This document shows, piece after piece, positions 7,347 to 16,253 of a DNA stretch of 39,371 bases (the stretch's first letter is position 1; every line of letters starts with the position of its first letter). The notes under the pieces are model-generated. The model did not search any database and was not told where the DNA came from. It worked only from the letters and a program-made list of their open reading frames with translations. Made by a program: the position numbers and the translations under genes. Origin of the DNA: Gammaproteobacteria bacterium (GTDB taxonomy: Bacteria; Pseudomonadota; Gammaproteobacteria; Steroidobacterales; Steroidobacteraceae); the NCBI GenBank assembly GCA_030040715.1, contig JASHTF010000196.1:1-39371 (forward strand), read 5' to 3'.

Positions 7347-8744
7347 CTACAGATAGGGCGAGAGCAGCCAGCAGAGGCTGTCGCGCAGCCGGGCGGGCAG
7401 GCGCGGCTGCGGTGATGGCGTCACCGCCAGGCCGTGATCGCGTGCGCTCAGAATATAGCGCGTGAGCTGGGCGCCGACCGCCGCGTCGTAGACCTCTACC
7501 GCGATCTCGAAGTTCAGACGCAGACTGCGCGGATCGATATTGGCCGATCCGATCTGCGCGTAGCTGCCGTCGATCACCAGCAGTTTGGTGTGCGAGAACG
7601 GGGGCGGCTGCAGAAACACCTGCACGCCACGCTCGAGCAGCGGCGGTAGCCAGCGCCGGGACGCCCAGTCCACATAGCGCAGATTGCTGCGTGCCGGCAG
7701 CACCAGACACACCTCTACGCCGCGCAGCGCGGCCGCTTGCAGCGCCGCGGTCAGCTCCGGAGGCGGAATGAAGTACGGCGTCATGATCAGCACCTGGCGA
7801 TGTGCGACCGAGATCGCGCCCAGCATGACGAACAGCAGCTTGTCATTGTCCTGATCCGGACCCTCGGTGATCACGCGACAGATCGAAGCGCCGCTGGACT
7901 GCGCGCGCGGCGGCACCGTCAGGCTCTCGCCGGAGGCGAACAGCCAGTCGGCCACGAAGCACTCGGCGAGCTGTGTAACCACTGGGCCGCGCACTCGGAA
8001 GTGCAGATCGGCCATGCGGCGGTGATTGGGCTTGCCGACCTCGCGACCACCGATATTCATGCCGCCGACGAAGCCGGTGGCGCCGTCAACCACGAGGAGC
8101 TTGCGATGATTGCGCAGGTTCAACGCCAGGGACGGTGGCAGCAGTCGCGGCGGCAGGAAGCGCGCCGCGCTCACCCCCGCGCGGCGCAGTCGTCGCACGG
8201 CGTGCGGCCAGCTGTACCACTCGCCGATCCCGTCGACCAGTGCCCGTACCTGCAAGCCGCGGGCGGCGGCGGCGGCGAGTGCGTCGATGAAGCTCTGGCC
8301 GACCGGATCGGTCTCGAAGATATAGGTCGCGAGCCACACCGACTGCCGTGCTGCCCCGATCGCCTCGAGCATGCACGGGAAGGCGTGCTCGCCGTTCTCG
8401 AGCGCCAGCACATCATTGCCTGCGACTCGCGGGCGCTGTGTGACCGCATCGCCGATGCGCGTCAGCTGGGCGGCAAAATCGTCCGTAGCGGCCGCTGCGA
8501 TCGGGGCCGGTTGCGTTCGCAGCCCTGCACGCAGCTGGTGCGCGCGATTGCGTACTCGGTTGACCCCGAAGAGCAGATAGAGCAGCGCGCCGGCCAGCGG
8601 AAACAGCCAGCATGCGGTGATCCAGCCGAGGGCACTGCGCGGATCGCGTGTGGTCAGCAGCGCGTGCAGCGCTGCCGCTGCCGCGCTGACCACATACAGG
8701 GCGAGCAGCGTCCAATGCGCTGCCGCGCCGCTCAGCGCTGCCAC
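7347..8744 (-). CDS. cls: Cardiolipin synthase (phospholipase D family)
   Basis: 465 residues. Two N-terminal transmembrane helices (about 10-30 and 40-60, PLDc_N type) precede two HKD catalytic motifs: His213-Lys215-Asp220 in NHRKLLVVDG and His385-Lys387-Asp392 in SHTKLLVIDG. Each is followed by the usual GG/GS-xN signature (GGMN, GSANID). The enzyme condenses two phosphatidylglycerols to cardiolipin at the inner membrane (ClsA-type topology). The start is GTG at 8742-8744, 4 nt after the glgP-like stop, which indicates one transcript with it. Cardiolipin supports respiratory complexes, so linkage to cyo may be meaningful, though this is inference. Confidence 0.93.
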   Translation of the reverse strand: MAALSGAAAHWTLLALYVVSAAAAALHALLTTRDPRSALGWITACWLFPLAGALLYLLFGVNRVRNRAHQLRAGLRTQPAPIAAAATDDFAAQLTRIGDAVTQRPRVAGNDVLALENGEHAFPCMLEAIGAARQSVWLATYIFETDPVGQSFIDALAAAAARGLQVRALVDGIGEWYSWPHAVRRLRRAGVSAARFLPPRLLPPSLALNLRNHRKLLVVDGATGFVGGMNIGGREVGKPNHRRMADLHFRVRGPVVTQLAECFVADWLFASGESLTVPPRAQSSGASICRVITEGPDQDNDKLLFVMLGAISVAHRQVLIMTPYFIPPPELTAALQAAALRGVEVCLVLPARSNLRYVDWASRRWLPPLLERGVQVFLQPPPFSHTKLLVIDGSYAQIGSANIDPRSLRLNFEIAVEVYDAAVGAQLTRYILSARDHGLAVTPSPQPRLPARLRDSLCWLLSPYL

Positions 8745-8748
8745 GAGC

Positions 8749-11271
8749 TCAGTGTTGCCACAAAATGTATGCAGCCTCCAGCGGAACGCTCACGCCGGGA
8801 AAGCTCGGCACGATGCGCGCCGTATATTCGCTTGCCGAGCGGTCGGCGGCAACGCTGCCGACGTAGAGGTGATCGCCGCTGCTCTGCCCCGGCTGGCTGG
8901 TGTGAGTGAGCGGGAGGCGTACCGGATCGCCCTGACCGGGCGTGTCGGCGTACAGCTCGACGGTGACCGACTGGAAGCTCAGCGCCCCCAGATGCACCGG
9001 CACGCGCCAGTGATGCTGTCCATCGCGCGTCTCGACGGTGATGGCACCGAAGCGCAGCGACGGCCAGTTGTAGGCGAGCGCCGCACGCCAGTTGACGATC
9101 TGCGTGCCCCGCTCGCCGCCGTTACGCGCGCGCTCCTGGTGGGCAGCCGCCGCGGGCAGATAGCAATGTTCGACATACTCGCGCACGCTGCGGTTGGCCG
9201 AGTACGCCGCGGTGAGAGTCGCCATACTGCGGCGGATGCGCCTCACCCAGGCGCGGGGGATGCTCTGCGAGTCACGCTCATAGAACTCGGGAATGACCTG
9301 TTGCTCGAGTAAATCCAGTAGCGCTTGCGCCTCGATCTGATCCCACTCGGCGCTCTCGCCGTGCTCGCGTCCGTCGCCCAATGCCCAGCCGACTTCCGGG
9401 GTGTAGGCCTCCGCCCACCAGCCGTCCAGCTCCGAGAGGTTAAGGCCGCCATTCACGAGCACTTTCATACCGCTGGTGCCACAGGCCTCCCACGGCCGGC
9501 GCGGCGTGTTGATCCAGACGTCCACGCCTTGTACGAGCTGCTCGGTCAGCAGCATGTCGTAGTCGGCGAGAAAGACCGCGTGCGGGCGTACGTCCGCGCG
9601 CCGCACGAACCGCACCCAGGAACGGATCAGCTCCTGGCCCGGCTCGTCGGCCGGATGGGCCTTGCCCGCCAGGATTAATTGTACCGGACGCGTGGGATTG
9701 GTGAGCAGCCGCACCAGTCGCTCGGGATTACTGAGCAGCAGATTCGGGCGCTTGTAGGTGGCAAAGCGGCGCGCGAACCCGAGTGTGAGCGCATCGGGGC
9801 TGAACAGATGCCGAATCGCCTCGCGTTCCTCAGGCGGCGCGCCCATGGCCTCGAGCTGCAGGCCGAGGTGCTTGCGCGTGTAGGCGAGCAATTGCGCGCG
9901 GGCGGTCGAGCGGCTGCTCCAGATGCGGGCGTCGTCGATGGTGTTGAGCTTTGCGCCGATGGATTCGAGCGTGCCCATCCAGCGATCCTTGCCGCAGGCC
10001 GCGGTCCACAGCTCGTCGGAGGCGGCGGAATCCCAGCTCGGGGTGTGCACGCCGTTGGTCACGTGCGTGACCGGCACTTCGCGCTGTGGCCAGCGCGGGA
10101 ACAGGGGTTGGAAGATACGGCGGCTGACCTCGCCGTGCAGGCGGCTCACGCCATTGATGATGGCGCTGCCGCGCATCGCCAGATAGGCCATGTTGAAGGG
10201 CTCGGATCGATCGGCCGGATTCTGGCGTCCGAGTGCCAGCAGCTCATCGAGCGAGATGTGCAGCTCATTGCGCGCATAATTTCCGAAGTAGAGCTCCATC
10301 AGATCGGTTGAGAACCGATCGAACCCGGCGGGCACCGCGGTATGGGTGGTAAATATGTTGCCGGAGCGCGTGACTGCAAGCGCGGCCTCGAACGACTGCC
10401 CGCTCGCCTGCATGAAGGCGCGCGCGCGCTCCAGGATCACCAGCGCGGCGTGCCCCTCGTTGAGATGGCAGACGTCGGGCTTCAGCCCGAGCTCAGTGAG
10501 CAGGCGCCAGCCGCCGATCCCGAGCACCAGCTCCTGCTGCAGTCGCAGTTCCGATCCACCGCCGTACAGCTCGCCGGTGATGCCGCGGTAGATGGGATAG
10601 TTGGCGACATCGTTGCTATCCAGCAGTAGCAGGCGCAAGCGACCGACATTGACCTGCCAGCCACGCAGCCAGAGCGAGTACCCCGGCGTGTGCAGCTGCA
10701 CCCGCAGCAGCTGCCCGTCGGGCCGACGCAACGGCGTCAGCGGCAGCTGGCCGGGATCGTTGTAGGGAAACAGCGCTTGCTGACTGCCATCGAGGGCGAT
10801 GGATTGGCGGAAATAACCTTGTTGGTAGAGCAGACCCACGCCGACGACAGGTGCGCCCAGATCGCTGGCGGCTTTGAGCTGATCGCCCGCCACATTGCCC
10901 AGACCGCCGGCGTAGATCGGTAGTGCCTCACTCAGCATGAACTCCATGCTGAAGTAGGCCACACATCGCAGCGCTGAGTCTGCGTGTGCTTGCTGAAACC
11001 AGGCCGGCGCATCGACGGCCGAGTGCGCGACGCTCACGAGCGACTCAATTTGCGCGCGGAACTGCGGCTGCTCGAGCAACGCGCTCAGGCGCTGATGCGA
11101 CACGGTCTGCAGCACCACCCAGGGGTTATGCGTGCGCGCCCACAGCTCGGGCTCGATCTGTGCCCAGAGCTCATCGGCGGCGTGATTCCACGACCAACGT
11201 AAATCCAGCGCCAGTCGTTGCAGCAGCTGACGTGCGCTGTCCTCGTGCAGAGCGGTCGCGTTCTCGCTCAT
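8749..11271 (-). CDS. glgP: Alpha-glucan (glycogen/maltodextrin) phosphorylase, GT35
   Basis: 840 residues. It cleaves alpha-1,4-glucans with phosphate to give glucose-1-phosphate. The N-terminal 110 residues (LALDLRWSWNHAADELW) are the DUF3417 domain of the short archaeal/Thermotoga-type phosphorylases. Then comes YFSMEFMLSEALPIYAGGLG, the substrate-site region HLNEGHAAL, TTHTAVPAGFDRF, and the pyridoxal-phosphate lysine Lys603 in EACGTSGMKVLVNG. A C-terminal beta domain of about 130 residues completes it. This type differs from E. coli GlgP/MalP (about 800 aa, different N-terminus). No other glycogen gene is nearby; it heads the block leading to cls and cyo. A 330-bp intergenic region with a strong nested inverted repeat lies upstream. 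Confidence 0.93.
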   Translation of the reverse strand: MSENATALHEDSARQLLQRLALDLRWSWNHAADELWAQIEPELWARTHNPWVVLQTVSHQRLSALLEQPQFRAQIESLVSVAHSAVDAPAWFQQAHADSALRCVAYFSMEFMLSEALPIYAGGLGNVAGDQLKAASDLGAPVVGVGLLYQQGYFRQSIALDGSQQALFPYNDPGQLPLTPLRRPDGQLLRVQLHTPGYSLWLRGWQVNVGRLRLLLLDSNDVANYPIYRGITGELYGGGSELRLQQELVLGIGGWRLLTELGLKPDVCHLNEGHAALVILERARAFMQASGQSFEAALAVTRSGNIFTTHTAVPAGFDRFSTDLMELYFGNYARNELHISLDELLALGRQNPADRSEPFNMAYLAMRGSAIINGVSRLHGEVSRRIFQPLFPRWPQREVPVTHVTNGVHTPSWDSAASDELWTAACGKDRWMGTLESIGAKLNTIDDARIWSSRSTARAQLLAYTRKHLGLQLEAMGAPPEEREAIRHLFSPDALTLGFARRFATYKRPNLLLSNPERLVRLLTNPTRPVQLILAGKAHPADEPGQELIRSWVRFVRRADVRPHAVFLADYDMLLTEQLVQGVDVWINTPRRPWEACGTSGMKVLVNGGLNLSELDGWWAEAYTPEVGWALGDGREHGESAEWDQIEAQALLDLLEQQVIPEFYERDSQSIPRAWVRRIRRSMATLTAAYSANRSVREYVEHCYLPAAAAHQERARNGGERGTQIVNWRAALAYNWPSLRFGAITVETRDGQHHWRVPVHLGALSFQSVTVELYADTPGQGDPVRLPLTHTSQPGQSSGDHLYVGSVAADRSASEYTARIVPSFPGVSVPLEAAYILWQH

Positions 11272-11603
11272 GGCCTGTACCCCGGCGTGGCTTGCTCTTC
11301 GAGCGCGGTAACGTTCGCGGCGCAGTCTGCCGGAGGCGCGGTGTCGCGCGCTGTAGGGATATTCCGCACGCGCCGTTACCTTATCGTATCAAGCTCGCAG
11401 CGACCCCGGGGCGAGCCTGGCGCCGAGCTCGCCGTGCGCGGCGCACGCTCGCCGAGCGCCAGGGCGCGTGCGATTCGGCGCATAATGAGCTCATTCAAAC
11501 ATATGCCAAGTGGTCGTGGTCGCAGCCTGATAAGAGATCTATGGTCGGATGGGCCGCGATTGGCTCCCACGGGGCGGTCGCCGGCCTCTTGGGAGGGAAG
11601 CCG
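11272..11603. other. 332-bp intergenic region between divergent genes
   Basis: No convincing gene. It must hold the promoters of the glgP-like gene (-) and the small membrane-protein gene (+). CATAAT at 11481-11486 is a possible -10 for the plus gene without a good -35. The main feature is the nested inverted repeat at 11416-11463. An in-frame ATG at 11541 could extend the plus gene by 21 residues but lacks a good ribosome site. Confidence 0.5.
11416..11463. repeat. Nested inverted repeat (cruciform or RNA hairpin)
   Basis: Outer arms CCTGGCGC (11416-11423) and GCGCCAGG (11456-11463) are perfect. Inside them CGTGCGC (11433-11439) and GCGCACG (11441-11447) form a second perfect stem around one base. 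The intermediate segments pair partly. It is about 145 nt upstream of both flanking start codons. Confidence 0.55.
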
Positions 11604-11960
11604 ATGCAGACGCAGACTCAGGGGCAGGAAAGTTCCAGCGGCTTCACGCGCGCGCTCGACGCGCTGCGCCAGACTGCGCAGCGCGCCGCCGACGCCGCGG
11701 TCGACGCAGTGCGCGCTCAGGCTAACGGCGTGCTCGACGCTTACCGCGCCGAGCTCAGGCGCGCCTTCGCCGTCTACTTCCTGTGCCGTGCGGTGCTGTT
11801 GTTCACTTGGAGCGCCGCGGCGGCGGCGGCGGTGGCACTGGAGCTGGTCTGGTGGGACAGTCACCGTACCGCGGCAGCGCTCGGCGCGGCGGGTGGCTTT
11901 GTAGTGCTGGCGGCCGTATCCGCGCTGGTCGTGTCGCGACTCACCGGCCGTGGCCGCTAG
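11604..11960 (+). CDS. Small two-helix membrane protein, unknown function
   Basis: 118 residues from the ATG at 11604, chosen because GGGAGGGAAG lies at the right distance upstream. The N-terminal half (about 14-52) is an amphipathic Ala-rich helix. Transmembrane segments follow at about 55-82 and 92-112, and the tail ends RLTGRGR. The layout resembles the loose group of holin-X/YqjE-like phage-holin-family membrane proteins, but no diagnostic motif was recognised. It is convergent with the phosphoribosyltransferase and with the possible 66-aa gene. Confidence 0.65.
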   Translation: MQTQTQGQESSSGFTRALDALRQTAQRAADAAVDAVRAQANGVLDAYRAELRRAFAVYFLCRAVLLFTWSAAAAAAVALELVWWDSHRTAAALGAAGGFVVLAAVSALVVSRLTGRGR

Positions 11961-12157
11961 CGCGGGCGCCAGTCTGAAGCCTCGGCGCGGTACATGAACC
12001 AATCGACACAGCCGAACGCGAGTGCGCTCGGATCCTCGGGCGTCTTATCGTCGTCGGAGTGAGGCGGTAACTGTCCGCGCTCGAGTGTCGGGCTGCACGG
12101 GGCCGGTGGCAGCTCGTCTGCCGCTTCGATGGCGCCCGACTGTCGCGGGATTGTCAC
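11957..12157 (-). CDS. Possible 66-residue acidic protein
   Basis: Frame from GTG at 12155-12157 to the stop at 11957-11959. The product is hydrophilic (DDDKTPEDPS) with an aromatic end containing DWFMYRAEASDWRP. Third-position GC is high like neighbouring genes, and GGGAG lies 10 nt upstream of the GTG. A perfect TATAAT on the same strand at 12198-12203 overlaps the stop of the upstream phosphoribosyltransferase gene and could drive it. No family recognised. It overlaps the end of the plus-strand membrane-protein gene by 4 nt. Confidence 0.4.
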   Translation of the reverse strand: MTIPRQSGAIEAADELPPAPCSPTLERGQLPPHSDDDKTPEDPSALAFGCVDWFMYRAEASDWRPR

Positions 12158-12198
12158 CCTGCCTGAACTCCCAGGTTCGGCCCATCCGCGCCGATGGA

Positions 12199-12879
12199 TT
12201 ATAACGGCATCGCCGCGCCGCGCGTAGGCAGTTCCGACCCCAACGCCAGCAACTCCTTGACCTCCGCATCCGTGGTCTGCTCGAAGTGCTGATACCACTG
12301 CCCGACGGCAAGGAAACGCGACGGCGCGTGCAGAACGAGGAGTTGATCGGCCGCGCCTCGTACCAGCGCCACGGCGTCAGTGGAGGCGACCGGGGCAGCC
12401 GCGATGATAGAGGCGGCACCGGCCGCGCGCACCGCGCGCACTGCCGCCAGCATCGTGGTGCCGGTGGCCAACCCGTCATCCACCAGAATGATGGTCTTGG
12501 CCTGCAGCTCGAGCGCAGTGCGGCCTTGGCGGTAAACCTGCTCGCGGCGCTCGAGCTCGACGCGCTCCTGCCGCAGCAGCTGCTCGAAGGCCGCATCGGA
12601 TACGCCGCTATGGAAGCCGGTCTCCTGCTCACGCACGACGATGCCGCCGGATGCGATCGCGCCGATTGCGAGCTCAGGCTGATGCGGCGCACCGATCTTG
12701 CGCACGATCAGTACATCGAGCGGCGCGTGCAGCGCGTGCGCGATTTCATATGCGACCGGCACCCCGCCGCGCGGCAGACCGAGTACCAGGGGCACGGCCG
12801 GAAGCTTGCGTGCCTCGAACGCCTGCGCCAGCTCGTGTCCGGCGCTGCGGCGATCAAGGAAGCGTCGCGGTTGATGCAT
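12199..12879 (-). CDS. Type I phosphoribosyltransferase family protein
   Basis: 226 residues. The PRPP-binding loop IILVDDGLATGTTM spans 130-143. The N-terminal GLPRGGVPVAYEIA segment (34-47) is typical of the stand-alone PRTase-like proteins of about 220 residues. A helical insertion (95-120) rich in Arg, Glu and Gln matches that group. These proteins bind phosphoribosyl compounds, but their reaction is not established. Transcribed after the SIMPL gene with 22 nt between them, so probably an operon. Confidence 0.85.
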   Translation of the reverse strand: MHQPRRFLDRRSAGHELAQAFEARKLPAVPLVLGLPRGGVPVAYEIAHALHAPLDVLIVRKIGAPHQPELAIGAIASGGIVVREQETGFHSGVSDAAFEQLLRQERVELERREQVYRQGRTALELQAKTIILVDDGLATGTTMLAAVRAVRAAGAASIIAAAPVASTDAVALVRGAADQLLVLHAPSRFLAVGQWYQHFEQTTDAEVKELLALGSELPTRGAAMPL

Positions 12880-12901
12880 CGTTCCGCAGCAACGGCGTTA
12901 C

Positions 12902-13684
12902 TTAGCGCGCGCCGGACTCGGCCCGATAGCCCCAGCGGCCCGTTACGACGGCTTCGACGCGCAGCTCCGGAGGTCGAATCTCGGTCTGCTCATCGCGACG
13001 GGCCTCGGCGACGGCCGCCAGAGGCATGATCGGCCCGATCGGTCGCGGGCTCGGGGACTGCGTAGACAGCTCCTCGAGCGGCCCCAACGCGCCTCCCGCC
13101 GCCATCGCCATCGCCTCTGCGTCCGCGAGCGCGTTGCGTACGGCCAGCGCCAGGGCCTGCTGGCGCGCGGCTTGCGGATCCTTGGGCTCGAACTGTATCT
13201 GGCCAATGCGTGTGGCGCCCGCCGCGAGCACGGCGTCGATCCACGCGCCCAACCGATCGAGGCGCGACATCTCGACACGAATGCTGCTGGTGACGCGATA
13301 GCCCGGTGGCGTCGGGTTGAGGTTGTATTGCGGCCGCGGCTCGAGCGAGTAGCCGATGCTCGATATTTGGTCGGGGTGCGCTCCGGCGTTGATCAGCGCG
13401 GCGGTCACCTCGGCATGAATGCGTGCATTGTCGGCGCCCGCGGTCGCGGCGCTCGCGGCATCCGAATCAATCATGATCACGAACACGGCGCGATCCGGAG
13501 CAACCAGCAGATCGCCACTGCCGCTCGCGGTGATGCTGGCGCCGGCGGCGCCGTCGGTGCCGCCGCGACTCCCAGGTGTGGGCTGGCCGACCGCTAGGCC
13601 AGCGGCGGTCAGCAGCGCGGCGCCGCCGATCAGCACGGCGAGCGCGGCGGGCGATGGGGCAGGCGATGTAGTGCGTGCGCGCAT
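12902..13684 (-). CDS. SIMPL-domain (DUF541) exported protein
   Basis: 260 residues with an N-terminal signal or anchor helix (about 13-33). Family features in order: ITASGSGDLLVAPDRAVFVI near 50-70, a helix with ARIHAEVTAALINAG, then SLEPRPQYN and GYRVTSSIRVEMSRLDRLGAWIDAVLAAGA, where GYRVTSSI is a hallmark. Members form large ring oligomers in the periplasm; some (BP26, YggE) are linked with oxidative-stress defence. Divergent from the M28 peptidase over 94 bp. Confidence 0.88.
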   Translation of the reverse strand: MRARTTSPAPSPAALAVLIGGAALLTAAGLAVGQPTPGSRGGTDGAAGASITASGSGDLLVAPDRAVFVIMIDSDAASAATAGADNARIHAEVTAALINAGAHPDQISSIGYSLEPRPQYNLNPTPPGYRVTSSIRVEMSRLDRLGAWIDAVLAAGATRIGQIQFEPKDPQAARQQALALAVRNALADAEAMAMAAGGALGPLEELSTQSPSPRPIGPIMPLAAVAEARRDEQTEIRPPELRVEAVVTGRWGYRAESGAR

Positions 13685-13778
13685 CGGTGTGGGTCGCCCT
13701 CATAGGCTAGAATGATGTCGCATCGACAGCAACTTCGAACACCGGGCGCTCGAAAGCGCTGAGTCAACGCCCACACCG

Positions 13779-16151
13779 ATGAAACGGACTGCTGTTGCAC
13801 TGCTCGTGGTGGCCATCTGGATGCTGTCGGCCGTCCTGGGCGAGCCACATCGGCTCCTGCCGGCGTCGGCTCCGGAGACGCAGTTCTCCTCGGAGCGAGC
13901 GCAGCAGGTGCTGACCCGTCTACTCGGCCCCGAGCGGCCGCACCCGGTCTCGAGCGCGGAGAACGCGGCCGTGCGCGCCCGCCTGCTGCAAGAGTTTGCC
14001 GCGCTCGGCATCCACGCCCACACCTATCAGGCGTTCGCCTGCGACCCCGGGCGCGGGTTCGAGCGCATCGTGTGTGCAACGGCGAACGACGTCATCGCCG
14101 AGGTGCTGCCCGGCCCCGGTCGCAGCGTAGTCATGATGGCTCACTACGACTCGGTGCCTGCCGGACCGGGTGCCGCCGATAACATGTCGGGCGTGGCGGC
14201 GGTTCTGGAGGCTGCACGTGCGCTCAGAGCGAGCCGCATCGAGCCGCAGCATCCGGTGCTGGCGCTCATCACGGACGGCGAAGAAGCCGGGATGTTGGGC
14301 GCGTACGCATTTCTGCAGAACCCAGACTCGAGAGCTCGCGTCGGTGCGGTGGTCAACGTGGATGCGCGCGGCACTGCCGGACCGAGCCTGCTGTTCCAGA
14401 CCAGCCCTGGCGACGGCCCGCTCGTCGATCTGTACGTGCACAGCGTGCCCGCGCCGGCGACCAGCTCGCTCTACGCCGAGATCTATCGGCGGCTGCCGAA
14501 CGATACCGATCTGACCCCGTTTCTCCGGGCGGGCTTCCCCTGTTTCAATTTCGCCTTCATCGAGAATGTGCGCTACTACCACTCGCCGCTTGATCAGCGC
14601 CGCCGGCTGAGCGACTCGAGCTTGCAGATGCAGGGCGATAATCTGCTCGGTGTGGTGAGCGCGTTGGTGCAGACGCCGTACCCGCAGTTGCGCGGCGAGG
14701 ATGCGGTCTATCTGAGTCTGTTCAATCGCATCGTGCCGCGCGTGCGGGCGAGCGCGGCCTTGGCGCTCGCGGTGTTCGCCTGGCTCGTGATTGCGCTCGC
14801 GGCCTGGATTGAGCGTCGTGGGGCTGCTCGCCGGGCCACGAGCGATCCGAGCGTCGGCGGCGGGTTGCGGGTCGACGGCGGGCTGCGGGTCGGCGGCGCC
14901 GTCGGTGCGCGGGTGGCAGCTCGAGCAGAGGCGGGCGGGGCGTTGCTGCGCGCGGCGCTGATGCCGCCCGCGCTGATCCTGGGCAGTGCGCTGTCGGGCT
15001 TCGTGCTCGCGGGCATCGCTGAGATGTTGTCCGGAACGCGCGATCCGAGCTATGCCTACCCGCTCGCGCTGCGCTTGGCGTTGGCCTTGGGTGTGTGGAC
15101 GATCGCCTTGGTGGTCGCGCGCTGGACGGATGCCCGCGCGGCGGCGGCGAGTGGCTGGCTGTGGATCGCCGGGCTCGGGGTGCTCAGTGCAGCGCTGCTG
15201 CCCGGGCTGAGTCCGTACTTCATCTTTCCGGCGCTGATCGCCGCCATCGCGCTGCTCGGGGGGGCACTCGCTCCCGGCGGTTGGACGGGCCGACTCGGGC
15301 GGGGTGCGCTGCTGCTGGCCGCGATCGCGTCATTGGTGGTGTGGACCGGATTGCTAACCGCGGGTGAGTCGGTGATGGGACTGCGTTTGCACCTGCTGTT
15401 CACCGTGCCTGCAGCGCTCGGTCTGCTCGGGGTGATGCCACTGCTCGCGGCAACCCGCGGGTCCGGCGCCGTCGGTGAGCGAGCCAGCGGCAGCTCTGCC
15501 GGCGCCACCGCAGCGAGTGCTGCTCTTGCGGTAACGGCCGCGGCGGCCGCCGGGCTCTTGCCGCCCTTCAGCGCGGCTTCGCCGCAGCGGCTGAATCTCA
15601 TTTATTTCCAGAATCGAGGCGCGGCGCAGTGGGTCGCCGATACCTCCTTCAAGGGTGGCCCCGCAGCGCGGCTCCCACGATCGCTGCTCAAGGCCGGCCG
15701 CTTTCAGCTCGCGCGAACCACACTGCAGCTGCCGAGCAGCGGTCCCGAGTATGTCGCCGACGCCGGTACCGGCCGCTTCCCACTGCCTACTGCGACGGTC
15801 GTCCTCACCCCTAGCGCGATCGTGCAGCTGCATGGTTCGGAGAACGCCGATGCCATGATGCTGTTCATTCCAAGCAGCGCGGGGGTGCGGAGCGTCGATC
15901 TGGGCGGCCAGCATTTGAGCGCACCGGCCGGCTGGCAGGGTGACACGTGGCTCCTGTGTGTCAGCCACGACTGTCGGGATGCGACGATCACCCTTACGGG
16001 CGCGAGGGCGGCATCGGAGCTCGAGTTCGCCGAGGTGCGCTACGGTTTACCGCCGTTCGGTAGACCGCTGGCCGATGCGCGACCTCCCAGCGCGATGGCA
16101 TCGCAGAGCGGCGACGAGCTGATCCTCGAGGATAGCGTGCGGCTTCAATAG
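13779..16151 (+). CDS. M28-family zinc peptidase with multi-pass membrane region
   Basis: 790 residues. Signal or anchor helix at 4-20, then an M28 aminopeptidase domain (about 35-310). Zinc-site residues visible: His122 in MMAHYDSV, bridging Asp134 in ADNMSG, catalytic Glu168 and ligand Glu169 in DGEEAG, Asp195 in VNVDARG and His268 in YYHSPLD. All five ligands and the catalytic Glu are present. Residues about 325-600 contain roughly eight hydrophobic helices, interrupted by a Gly/Arg loop with GLRVDG/GLRVGG repeats. A C-terminal extracytoplasmic domain of about 190 residues follows. The layout resembles the Fxna/ERMP1 and vacuolar Pff1 type. Substrate unknown. Confidence 0.88.
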   Translation: MKRTAVALLVVAIWMLSAVLGEPHRLLPASAPETQFSSERAQQVLTRLLGPERPHPVSSAENAAVRARLLQEFAALGIHAHTYQAFACDPGRGFERIVCATANDVIAEVLPGPGRSVVMMAHYDSVPAGPGAADNMSGVAAVLEAARALRASRIEPQHPVLALITDGEEAGMLGAYAFLQNPDSRARVGAVVNVDARGTAGPSLLFQTSPGDGPLVDLYVHSVPAPATSSLYAEIYRRLPNDTDLTPFLRAGFPCFNFAFIENVRYYHSPLDQRRRLSDSSLQMQGDNLLGVVSALVQTPYPQLRGEDAVYLSLFNRIVPRVRASAALALAVFAWLVIALAAWIERRGAARRATSDPSVGGGLRVDGGLRVGGAVGARVAARAEAGGALLRAALMPPALILGSALSGFVLAGIAEMLSGTRDPSYAYPLALRLALALGVWTIALVVARWTDARAAAASGWLWIAGLGVLSAALLPGLSPYFIFPALIAAIALLGGALAPGGWTGRLGRGALLLAAIASLVVWTGLLTAGESVMGLRLHLLFTVPAALGLLGVMPLLAATRGSGAVGERASGSSAGATAASAALAVTAAAAAGLLPPFSAASPQRLNLIYFQNRGAAQWVADTSFKGGPAARLPRSLLKAGRFQLARTTLQLPSSGPEYVADAGTGRFPLPTATVVLTPSAIVQLHGSENADAMMLFIPSSAGVRSVDLGGQHLSAPAGWQGDTWLLCVSHDCRDATITLTGARAASELEFAEVRYGLPPFGRPLADARPPSAMASQSGDELILEDSVRLQ

Positions 16152-16188
16152 CCGCGGCCACGCCAGCGAACTGATCGAGCCGCGGCCA

Positions 16189-16214
16189 GGGGCGCCGCGC
16201 GGCCGCGGCGCCCC
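16189..16214. terminator. Bidirectional GC hairpin between convergent genes
   Basis: Perfect 11-bp arms GGGGCGCCGCG (16189-16199) and CGCGGCGCCCC (16204-16214) with a 4-nt loop. It is placed 38 nt after the M28 peptidase stop and 40 nt after the stop of the opposing Gly-rich gene. No T-tract on either side. Confidence 0.6.
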
Positions 16215-16253
16215 ATCGCGCTGTCGCTACCGGGAGCGTGCTGCCGCTACCGG

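Noticed and set aside
13746-13764. Small hairpin GCGCT-CGAA-AGCGC before the M28 gene
   Set aside because: Only a 5-bp stem, common by chance at this base composition, and without promoter-like context.
14853-14920. Short GC-rich repeats taken as a CRISPR or mobile repeat
   Set aside because: They are in frame and code for GLRVDG/GLRVGG in a loop of the M28 membrane protein, with no spacers.
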